DNA of 5,272 nucleotides from Bacteroidales bacterium (lineage in GTDB: Bacteria > Bacteroidota > Bacteroidia > Bacteroidales > ML635J-15), in NCBI GenBank assembly GCA_028696755.1, contig JAQVGK010000282.1, forward strand, positions 1 to 5,272. The letters are read 5' to 3'. Positions 1 to 5,272 of this stretch are shown here, piece after piece; the first letter of the stretch is position 1; every line of letters begins with the position of its first letter. The notes under the pieces were generated by a model. That model had not been told where the DNA came from. It worked only from the letters and a program-made list of their open reading frames with translations, and did no database searches. Made by a program: the position numbers and the translations under genes.

Positions 1-264
1 TTGTTCCTGAAGAGCGGGCTGAACGGCGAAGCCCTCAAGAGCAAAGCGAGTAACGATCGGTTCTTCTTGATTTCTTTGTAACTTGTTGTTCACACTTTTT
101 ACTATTTTCAGTGGTGTTCACGAGCTCACTCCGTTCGGTAGATCAAGCAAGAAAGTTTGAAATGTAAAATAAGATATATTTCTGTAGGGTGCCCAGTGTC
201 GAAATCAGGAAATATTTTATTGAATGCAAAATTATTATAAAAGCAATTACTTTTTCAATTTAAC
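1..264. other. Left intergenic stretch, no supported gene
   Basis: I see no convincing gene here. Bases 1-60 are about 57% G+C, clearly richer than the AT-rich remainder. Several frames are open at the left edge: a plus-strand frame ends with TAA at 79-81, and a minus-strand frame runs off the edge. None has a start codon with context or a recognisable protein family, so I do not call a CDS. The 3' end of an upstream plus-strand gene cannot be excluded, but the small hairpin inside the same bases fits a noncoding repeat better. Bases 150-264 are plain AT-rich sequence with nothing recognisable. Confidence 0.5.
16..34 (+). repeat. Small GC-rich hairpin, copy 1 of a repeat pair
   Basis: The arms GGGCT (16-20) and AGCCC (30-34) pair around a 9-base loop. 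The 17-base core at 17-33, GGCTGAACGGCGAAGCC, matches the 20-base core at 351-370 in the same orientation, apart from one substitution and a 3-base length difference in the loop. Two near-copies in one short intergenic stretch point to a dispersed palindromic repeat. Family membership is inferred, not checked. Confidence 0.5.
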
Positions 265-301
265 AAAAAAAAAAAGCTACTCAAAGAATAGCTTTTTTTT
301 T
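265..301. terminator. Bidirectional rho-independent terminator
   Basis: Eleven A residues (265-275) are followed by a short stem, AGCTA (275-279) pairing with TAGCT (289-293), around a 9-base loop, then a T-run to 301. The A- and T-runs can extend the stem, and each strand ends in a U-tract, so it could act in both directions. It lies about 84 bases beyond the stop of the minus-strand dipeptidase gene and is the best candidate for ending that transcript. It would also stop any plus-strand transcript entering from the left. The GC part of the stem is weak, so strength is uncertain. Confidence 0.7.
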
Positions 302-347
302 CGTACGGTACTTAATCTTAGATGGCATAATGAGGCCCCTGAGCTAA

Positions 348-373
348 GGTGGCTGAGCGGAGTCGAAGCCACC
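348..373. repeat. Palindromic intergenic repeat with 7-bp arms, copy 2
   Basis: Perfect 7-bp arms GGTGGCT (348-354) and AGCCACC (367-373) enclose the 12-base loop GAGCGGAGTCGA. The motif CTGAGCGGAGTCGAAG resembles short palindromic elements I recall as common between genes in Bacteroidota and some other bacteria; this is memory, not a search. It begins 11 bases past the dipeptidase stop codon, where such elements often sit, and may stabilise the mRNA 3' end. It has no T-run, so it is not itself a standard terminator. Confidence 0.6.
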
Positions 374-384
374 GTTTCTTTCTC

Positions 385-2073
385 CTAGTGTCCTCCGCCA
401 ATCATTTTCTTTTCATCACCGGTATCTGAAACAATCATTCTATACCATTGTTCTGGCAATTTAGGTTGCTTAACTTCAGGAGCAACATATTTATAATTTG
501 CAGGAACAGGTTGAGCAGTTTTTACATTACCGTCCATATATTTTGTAAATAAATATGCGTAAAGCTCTGTCCATCTTTTGTGAGTTTTAACAGCTGCATC
601 GTTCGAGAATTTATTCAATTCTTCGGTAACCTGAGCAGGATTAGTTTTTAGCATAGCTTCCATCTTTTTGTCGTTTTCGGCAACACCAGCAATAAATTCA
701 TTATGCAATTGTTTTTGAACTGCTTCGATTTCTGGATACATGTCGCTGTATCGAGTGTAAGCATAATTAGAAACCATATTAAATACCCAGAATGCCGATT
801 CCATTGTAAATTCCATCATCGAACCATTACCAACAGCGAATGGGTGAGGGATTTTTGTAATATTTGCATACATAGGCACATAAACAGTTGTTGCAGCATC
901 GTCAACCGAGAACCAGTTAATACCACCATAAGAGTCAGGCAACCAGCTTCTTAGCTGAGCAACGAATGAAAAACCAGTTTGCTGAGTTCCAGTTGCACGT
1001 TCGTGACAGTAGTTTACACCATCAACACTCCAAGTCATTGGTCTCCATCTGTATGGATTTCCGTAAGGACCAGCGCCAACATCTTTTCTCATGTCAAGTT
1101 CTGTTCCTTCGAGATGATCGCCCATAAATTTAAAGATATCAGCCTGCGAAAGTTTACGATCTGGTTTAATCCATAAAGGCATTCTGTTGCTGGCGTATCC
1201 ATTAGCACCATGCTCAATATTTCCTTTTGCATATTCCCAATATTTATCCATTCCACCAGCAACTGAGTTAAAAAATGCCCAAACACGCATTTCGCAGAAT
1301 CTTGCGCCACCAAAATCTACTGGAGCATAAGTGTCGGAAAAGCTGAATTCTTCGTCTTTTCCTTCAAAAAATTTCATTTCTCGTGCAAAACTGATCACGT
1401 CTTTAGAGTTAAATACTGTTTGTGTAGGATTGAACCAATCGTTTTTCTTTTGGTAATCAAAGGTTGTAATTCTAGCCTGATTTGCATGAGCGCAAACATA
1501 TCCATCAGGAATTAACATTGCAACCCATACAGCACCTTTGCGACCAGGACCTTTTCCAATGATTTCGAAAATCCAAGCTTCGTTTTTATCACAAACCGAA
1601 AAAGACTCACCAGAGCTGTAATAGCCGTACAAATCCATAAGTTCGGTCATAATCTTTATCGCTTCACGAGCAGATGTTGATCTTTGTAAAGCAATGTAAA
1701 TCAAACTTCCATAGTCCATGATAGCAGTTGAGTCTGTTAAACCATCACGACCACCATAAGTTGTTTCACCAATGGCAACCTGATGCTCGTTTACATTACC
1801 AACTACATTATAGGTTTTCTCAGCCTGAGGAATTTCGCCGAGATATTTACCTGTGTCCCATTCGTAAATCTTAAGCATTGTTCCTTTGGGGTAGGTTTTT
1901 GCAGGCCAGTGATATAATTCGCCAAACAGAGTATGACTGTCGGCAGCATAACTTACCAATACGGAACCATCAGTAGATGCACCTTTGGTAACAATAAAGT
2001 TTGTGCAGGCAAAACTGTTTACCGATAAAACCAATAAAGCAACTGCCACTAATCCAAAAATTTTCTTTATCAT
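385..2073 (-). CDS. Secreted C69-family (U34) dipeptidase
   Basis: Predicted exported dipeptidase of peptidase family C69, an Ntn hydrolase that cleaves dipeptides using an N-terminal cysteine. The 562-residue product starts with a classic signal peptide: MIKK, a hydrophobic core at about residues 5-18, then SVNSFA before Cys23. Cleavage after Ala22 would expose Cys23 as the nucleophile. Family-typical segments follow: CTNFIVTKGASTDGS (23-37), NEHQVAIGETT (95-105), MDYGSLIYIALQR (119-131) and HANQARI (196-202). Length fits Bacteroidota members. I chose ATG 2073 over an in-frame TTG at 2097 because the signal peptide then looks normal and the TTG overlaps the likely promoter -7 box. There is no Shine-Dalgarno. 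The gene is monocistronic here, divergent from lgt, and likely ends at the terminator at 265-301. Periplasmic or outer location is inferred; substrate preference cannot be read from sequence. Confidence 0.93.
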   Translation of the reverse strand: MIKKIFGLVAVALLVLSVNSFACTNFIVTKGASTDGSVLVSYAADSHTLFGELYHWPAKTYPKGTMLKIYEWDTGKYLGEIPQAEKTYNVVGNVNEHQVAIGETTYGGRDGLTDSTAIMDYGSLIYIALQRSTSAREAIKIMTELMDLYGYYSSGESFSVCDKNEAWIFEIIGKGPGRKGAVWVAMLIPDGYVCAHANQARITTFDYQKKNDWFNPTQTVFNSKDVISFAREMKFFEGKDEEFSFSDTYAPVDFGGARFCEMRVWAFFNSVAGGMDKYWEYAKGNIEHGANGYASNRMPLWIKPDRKLSQADIFKFMGDHLEGTELDMRKDVGAGPYGNPYRWRPMTWSVDGVNYCHERATGTQQTGFSFVAQLRSWLPDSYGGINWFSVDDAATTVYVPMYANITKIPHPFAVGNGSMMEFTMESAFWVFNMVSNYAYTRYSDMYPEIEAVQKQLHNEFIAGVAENDKKMEAMLKTNPAQVTEELNKFSNDAAVKTHKRWTELYAYLFTKYMDGNVKTAQPVPANYKYVAPEVKQPKLPEQWYRMIVSDTGDEKKMIGGGH

Positions 2074-2094
2074 ATTCAAAAAATTTAGTTTTGA

Positions 2095-2102
2095 CAAATA
2101 TA
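2095..2102 (-). promoter_or_regulatory. Putative -7 box of the dipeptidase gene
   Basis: On the minus strand these bases read TATATTTG, an exact match to the Bacteroidota -7 consensus TAnnTTTG, 21 bases before ATG 2073. No good TTG -33 element is seen at the usual spacing; the nearest minus-strand TTG (2132-2130) gives a 27-base spacer, which is long. The match is short and the region AT-rich, so this is a moderate call. Confidence 0.5.
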
Positions 2103-2111
2103 AATTTATTA

Positions 2112-2149
2112 GTTGAAAAAATCACTATTCAATAGCATTAAAAATCAAC
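2112..2149. promoter_or_regulatory. Nested dyad between divergent promoters, possible operator
   Basis: A perfect 11-base inverted repeat CTATT-C-AATAG (2125-2135) sits almost at the centre of a wider pair GTTGA (2112-2116) and TCAAC (2145-2149); the two centres differ by half a base. The site overlaps the expected -33 region of the dipeptidase promoter, where a repressor could act. In AT-rich DNA such short dyads arise by chance, so this is only a candidate. Confidence 0.2.
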
Positions 2150-2185
2150 GACTTAACAAAATTTATACATATTTAATATAAATCA

Positions 2186-2217
2186 TTGCTTTTTTAAATT
2201 TTTACTGATTACTTTTG
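2186..2217 (+). promoter_or_regulatory. Bacteroidota-type promoter for the lgt operon
   Basis: TTG at 2186-2188 (-33) and TACTTTTG at 2210-2217 (-7, matching TAnnTTTG) are separated by 21 bases, within the spacing usual for Bacteroidota primary sigma factor promoters. Transcription would start at about 2222-2225, leaving a leader of roughly 11-14 bases before ATG 2236. This is the only promoter I can see for the three-gene cluster; the gaps of 1 and 4 bases leave no room for others outside coding sequence. Confidence 0.65.
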
Positions 2218-2235
2218 TCAAAAATTAAGCCGATT

Positions 2236-3087
2236 ATGATAAATTCAATTACATGGGATGTAGGTCCTGCGCTGCTTGACCTTGGCGGGTTTCAGATAAG
2301 AGCATATAGTGTAATGTTTGCACTTGGTTTTATCATCAGTTATTTCATTATCAAGAAATTCTACCAAAAAGAGGGTGTTCCGGTAAAAGAACTCGATACT
2401 CTAACAGTGTGGGTTGTTTTAGGTGGCCTAATTGGCGCACGTTTGGGCCATTGCTTGTTTTATGACTGGAATTATTACTCGAAGAATTTGCTCGAAATTA
2501 TACTTCCATTTAGTTTTAAACCAGAATTTCATTTTACTGGATTTCAAGGATTAGCAAGTCATGGCGGTGCAATCGGTATTATAATTTCGATGATTATTTA
2601 TTATAAAAAGTCAACAAAAAAGAGCTTTTTCTGGCTAATAGACAGAATTGCCGTTCCAACTGGTTTTGCAGGTGCTTTAATTCGACTTGGAAATTTGATG
2701 AACTCAGAGATTTATGGTCATCAAACCGATTTGCCTTGGGGATTTATTTTTGTTCGTAACGGCGATACTTTTGCCAGTCACCCAACACAATTGTATGAAG
2801 CAGCTTTTTACATAATCACTTCTATTGTTTTAATGCGCCTTTATAAGGTCGAGAGATTTAGAAATGCTTCGGGCTTTCTTTTAGGCGTTTTCTTTATAAT
2901 GGTTTTTACCGCACGATTCTTTATAGAGTTTGTAAAAGAAAATCAGGTTGCCTTCGAAGACTCTATGTCATTAAACATGGGACAACTTCTTAGTGTTCCA
3001 GTAGTATTAACTGGTGTATTTCTTGTTTTAAGAGCTGTAAAAAATTCGAGACCAGAAAAACCAGCAGAACAAACCGAAATTCGATAA
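2236..3087 (+). CDS. lgt: Prolipoprotein diacylglyceryl transferase Lgt
   Basis: Lgt transfers diacylglycerol from phosphatidylglycerol to the lipobox cysteine of prolipoproteins, the first step of lipoprotein maturation, in the inner membrane. The 283-residue product is of family-normal length with about seven hydrophobic segments. Hallmarks are all present: GGFQIRAYSVMFALGF near the N-terminus (17-32), HGG at 109-111, the Lgt signature RLGNLMNSEIYG at 150-161 with Arg150, Asn153 and Glu158, HPTQLYEA at 182-189, and ARFFIEF at 226-232 with Arg227, matching the essential C-terminal arginine of E. coli Lgt. ATG 2236 is preferred over TTG 2215, which lies inside the promoter -7 box. There is no Shine-Dalgarno. 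It is the first gene of an apparent operon; the next gene starts after one base. The tail (271-283) is hydrophilic and probably cytoplasmic. Confidence 0.97.
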   Translation: MINSITWDVGPALLDLGGFQIRAYSVMFALGFIISYFIIKKFYQKEGVPVKELDTLTVWVVLGGLIGARLGHCLFYDWNYYSKNLLEIILPFSFKPEFHFTGFQGLASHGGAIGIIISMIIYYKKSTKKSFFWLIDRIAVPTGFAGALIRLGNLMNSEIYGHQTDLPWGFIFVRNGDTFASHPTQLYEAAFYIITSIVLMRLYKVERFRNASGFLLGVFFIMVFTARFFIEFVKENQVAFEDSMSLNMGQLLSVPVVLTGVFLVLRAVKNSRPEKPAEQTEIR

Positions 3088-3088
3088 T

Positions 3089-4771
3089 ATGAAAATATTA
3101 CTACTTTTTGCCTCACTTAGTTTTGTGAGCTTTTTTGCTATGTCGCAAATCAATAGAGTGGATTTTAAGAGTTATTCAAATGGTAAATATGAAGAAGGTG
3201 CTGATTTTAGCATGTTTGTAGCAGATGGGGTAGTGTATTTATCGAAGAAGGATGATAAAATCAAGCAATTTACTGATTTTAACAAATCACAAAATGTAAA
3301 TATCATTAATTATAATGGAGAGTTGTTTAAAACAGTTACTGATTTGCAAAAACTTGATAAGCCTGTTGCTATAAAAGACAGTATTGTGAAGATTATGGGT
3401 TATAATTGTAAATTAGCCGAATACAACTCATTCTCAAACAAAATTGAAGTTTGGTTTACAACAGAAGCAAAGTTTGCAGGAAGTCCTTACAAATCGTTTA
3501 TCCCCACACCAAATGCTCTTGTTTTAAAAGTTGTTATTAATGGCAATCGTGAGATGATAGCAACTGAGATAAAAAAAGATAAAAAAGCCGATCTGCCCGA
3601 ATATAATTATGATTTGGCAAAGCAAATTACAGATTCGGAATTTGAAGAGCTTAAAATTCTATCTAGATATTCAATTTATAAGATTTTTGAAAAAGAAAGA
3701 ATTAATTTTGATCCAGAATTGGCTAAGTTCGAATTCTCAGCAAGTGAAGAAAACATTGTTTATCATTTGTCGAATGGTGGCATAGTGCTTAAAAAAGTAA
3801 AACTTCCAGCCGAAGCTCGATCTAATCAGTATTGTTTTGCCAAACTAAGTGTTGAATCGGCTGGTGATGCTTACGATAGAACTGGAACTGTATTTATTTT
3901 GCCTGATAATTCAGATTCTCAAGTTATGCTTAAAGCCATGTTCGAAGGCAAATCTAACTTGCCGAGCTTTACAGATAAAACAGGACAGGAGTATCAAGGC
4001 ATGATTGCAGTGAATGATTTCTACCCGCAAACTGAGATAATGCGATTCTTTACATCCTTTGGAGCAGGTCATTTCAACAATCTGAGACCAATAAACAACT
4101 ACGACTGGGCAAATGAAATCATTTACAAACAAGATGTTACAGATCTAATTCCAAATTCGGGAGAATATATTTGGGTTGGAGCATTTATTGGAAATTATGA
4201 TAAAGGCGGACATATAATTAGTTTGGAATTAGATTTTTATCCTGAATTTGAAGAAAATGCAGTCGAATACGATAAATATGTTCTGCCACTTTTCAACACT
4301 GTAAATATTATGGAAATGTCGGGACAAAATTACGGACGCTTTTTTAGAACTGATACATTAATGGTAAACTTCGAAATCCCCGAAAATTTAAGCAATCCAG
4401 TGCTTGTTTATAATTCTACTGGTCATGGAGGATGGGAAAATGGAGATGAATTTGTTCCTAAGCAAAATAAAATTGTAATCGACGGTCAACAAATTTACAG
4501 TTTTGTACCATGGCGGACAGATTGCGCAACATATAGACTATCGAATCCAGCATCTGGTAATTTTAGCAATGGAATGTCGAGTAGCGATTTCAGCCGTTCA
4601 AATTGGTGTCCTGGAACACTTACAAACCCCGAATATATTCCGCTCACAGGATTACAGCCTGGCAATCACACAATGTTGATAATAATTGACCAAGGTGAGG
4701 ACGAAGGCGGAAGTTTTAGTCACTGGAGCGTTTCTGGAACAATCACCGGACGAATTTATAACTCAAAATAA
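3089..4771 (+). CDS. PNGase F-type peptide N-glycosidase with N-terminal bowl-type domain
   Basis: Predicted exported glycoamidase that hydrolyses the bond between N-glycan and asparagine. Residues 1-19 form a signal peptide without a lipobox cysteine. Residues 20 to about 165 form an extra domain; about 215-390 and 400-560 correspond to the two PNGase F jelly-roll domains. YDRTGTVFI (262-270) aligns with the PNGase F stretch holding catalytic Asp60, making Asp263 the likely counterpart; GDEFVPKQNKI (452-462) aligns with the Glu206 stretch, making it Glu454. NWCPG (505-509) matches GWCPG of PNGase F, and Cys479/Cys507 probably form the matching disulfide. No acidic residue is seen where PNGase F has Glu118 (near residue 365). 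Length (560) and the added domain suggest the PNGF-II type of Elizabethkingia rather than short PNGase F. There is no type IX secretion tail. It starts one base after lgt, so translation is probably coupled. Alignments were made by eye. Confidence 0.88.
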   Translation: MKILLLFASLSFVSFFAMSQINRVDFKSYSNGKYEEGADFSMFVADGVVYLSKKDDKIKQFTDFNKSQNVNIINYNGELFKTVTDLQKLDKPVAIKDSIVKIMGYNCKLAEYNSFSNKIEVWFTTEAKFAGSPYKSFIPTPNALVLKVVINGNREMIATEIKKDKKADLPEYNYDLAKQITDSEFEELKILSRYSIYKIFEKERINFDPELAKFEFSASEENIVYHLSNGGIVLKKVKLPAEARSNQYCFAKLSVESAGDAYDRTGTVFILPDNSDSQVMLKAMFEGKSNLPSFTDKTGQEYQGMIAVNDFYPQTEIMRFFTSFGAGHFNNLRPINNYDWANEIIYKQDVTDLIPNSGEYIWVGAFIGNYDKGGHIISLELDFYPEFEENAVEYDKYVLPLFNTVNIMEMSGQNYGRFFRTDTLMVNFEIPENLSNPVLVYNSTGHGGWENGDEFVPKQNKIVIDGQQIYSFVPWRTDCATYRLSNPASGNFSNGMSSSDFSRSNWCPGTLTNPEYIPLTGLQPGNHTMLIIIDQGEDEGGSFSHWSVSGTITGRIYNSK

Positions 4772-4775
4772 ACTT

Positions 4776-5114
4776 ATGTTGCAGACGATTGTACATTATT
4801 CGCTGCATCTGGTTTTTCCAGCTATTATTGCTTACGTTTTTTTTAGGGACAATTGGAAAAAAGTTTACCTGATTTTCCTTTTAACAATGCTTGTAGATCT
4901 CGACCATTTACTGGCTAGTCCAATTTTTGACCCCGAAAGATGCAGTATTGGTTTTCATTTTTTGCACAGTTATGTTGCAATTGGAATTTATGTAGTTCTT
5001 GTATTTTTCAAAAAAACACGAGTAATAGCTATCGGACTGCTAATGCACATGGCTACAGATTTGCTGGATTGTTTGTGGATGAATGGGTGGTGTTTGGATT
5101 GTATTAAAATCTGA
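4776..5114 (+). CDS. DUF6122 family small membrane protein
   Basis: A 112-residue membrane protein that reads as a DUF6122 family member; function unknown. About four hydrophobic segments are visible (roughly 9-23, 29-47, 64-78, 82-100). Polar residues within or beside them are striking: His7 and His11, DLDH at 41-44, FDPERCSIGFHFLHS at 51-65, and HMATDLLD at 91-98. Such His/Asp sets recall the YdjM/DUF457 family of membrane-bound putative metal-dependent hydrolases, so metal binding is a reasonable inference, not shown. ATG 4776 lies four bases after the glycoamidase stop, which suggests the same transcript; an upstream in-frame start at 4686 would overlap that gene by 86 bases and encodes 30 polar residues unlike the family. 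There is no Shine-Dalgarno. It is the last gene of the cluster, with no clear terminator behind it. Confidence 0.8.
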   Translation: MLQTIVHYSLHLVFPAIIAYVFFRDNWKKVYLIFLLTMLVDLDHLLASPIFDPERCSIGFHFLHSYVAIGIYVVLVFFKKTRVIAIGLLMHMATDLLDCLWMNGWCLDCIKI

Positions 5115-5151
5115 TTGAAAATGAGACAGAATAGCAAATTACATTTAATGA
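5115..5151. other. Short gap between DUF6122 gene and transposase; probable IS end
   Basis: Only 37 bases separate the two convergent stop codons. The terminal inverted repeat of the insertion sequence and its target-site junction should lie here. GAGACAGAATAGC (5123-5135) is a candidate for the terminal repeat, but the other IS end lies outside the window, so it cannot be confirmed. No terminator hairpin is visible, so convergent transcripts may overlap. Confidence 0.35.
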
Positions 5152-5272
5152 TTATCCGTATTTGTACCTAAATTCATTTTTATAACTAACGCTCGCCACT
5201 AGTAATCTATTGAACAGAGCTTCTCCGTAGTATCTACGATTAAACTTATAGCAAAATTCATCAAGATAGTTT
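5152..5272 (-). CDS. IS1595/ISXO2-type transposase, C-terminal end (partial)
   Basis: Reading the minus strand from the right edge gives 39 in-frame codons and then TAA (5154-5152). They contain YLDEFCYKFNRRYYGEALFN followed by RLLVASVSY, the characteristic C-terminal end of IS1595-family (ISXO2-like) DDE transposases, where a Y-L-x-E-F-x-x-R/K-F-N-R-R pattern precedes L-F-x-R-L-L. The rest of the gene, including the catalytic residues, lies beyond the window, so I cannot say whether the element is intact. The frame is uninterrupted here and ends at a natural position for the family. The element faces the operon end-on, so its transcription converges on the DUF6122 gene. Confidence 0.8.
   Translation of the reverse strand, partial: NYLDEFCYKFNRRYYGEALFNRLLVASVSYKNEFRYKYG
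5152..5272 (-). mobile_element. Edge of an IS1595-family insertion sequence
   Basis: The transposase C-terminus marks one end of an insertion sequence that continues to the right. The outer boundary probably lies within 5115-5151, just past the DUF6122 stop codon. Members of this family typically make 8-bp target duplications; only one side is available, so neither duplication nor inverted repeats can be verified. Confidence 0.65.

Noticed and set aside
1..81. Possible 3' end of a plus-strand gene ending at TAA 79-81
   Set aside because: No recognisable domain, other frames are open too, and the segment contains a repeat-like hairpin.
703..1313. Short open frames at 703-954 (+), 979-1176 (+) and 1089-1313 (-)
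   Set aside because: All overlap the well-supported dipeptidase gene in other frames and show no family features.
2074..2097. TTG start at 2097 adding eight residues to the dipeptidase
   Set aside because: The TTG overlaps the TATATTTG -7 box, so it would lie upstream of the transcript start; ATG 2073 gives a standard signal peptide.
2215..2235. TTG start at 2215 adding seven residues to Lgt
   Set aside because: It lies inside the TACTTTTG -7 box of the lgt promoter; ATG 2236 gives the usual Lgt N-terminus.
3911..4132. Short minus-strand open frame inside the glycoamidase gene
   Set aside because: It is antisense to conserved PNGase coding sequence and has no recognisable protein features.
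4686..4775. Upstream in-frame start extending the DUF6122 protein by 30 residues
   Set aside because: It lies wholly within the end of the glycoamidase gene, encodes a polar stretch unlike the family, and ATG 4776 sits right after the stop codon.
1..5272. CRISPR array, tRNA, rRNA, riboswitch or novel defence system
   Set aside because: No regularly spaced direct repeats, no cloverleaf or rRNA segments, no structured leader (the lgt leader is only about 11-14 bases), and no defence-associated domains were seen.

Overview
The window most likely comes from a Bacteroidota genome. The DNA is AT-rich, no start codon has a clear Shine-Dalgarno, promoters match the Bacteroidota TTG / TAnnTTTG type, and the proteins (C69 dipeptidase, PNGase F with an N-terminal bowl-type domain, DUF6122) read as Bacteroidota family members. 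The genus cannot be fixed from the sequence.

Layout. Bases 1-384 hold no convincing gene. The first ~60 bases are GC-rich and carry a small hairpin whose core closely resembles a second hairpin at 348-373, suggesting a dispersed intergenic repeat. An A-run/T-run hairpin at 265-301 looks like a bidirectional terminator. A secreted C69-family dipeptidase is encoded on the minus strand (385-2073). A 162-bp divergent promoter region (2074-2235) separates it from a plus-strand cluster of three tightly packed genes: lgt (2236-3087), a two-domain PNGase F-type glycoamidase (3089-4771, 1-bp gap) and a small DUF6122 membrane protein (4776-5114, 4-bp gap). At the right edge, on the minus strand, lies the C-terminal end of an IS1595/ISXO2-type transposase, too short to appear as an ordinary open reading frame.

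How the genes relate. Lgt is housekeeping: it lipidates prolipoproteins. The glycoamidase is exported, removes N-glycans from glycoproteins, and appears to share a transcript with lgt. The divergently encoded dipeptidase is also exported and would act at the end of peptide breakdown. A glycoprotein-scavenging link between glycoamidase and dipeptidase is plausible but rests only on proximity. No new defence or mobile system is evident. The most useful points are the lgt-PNGase-DUF6122 arrangement, the GLPGLI-like N-terminal domain of the glycoamidase, the paired hairpin repeats and the IS fragment abutting the operon.
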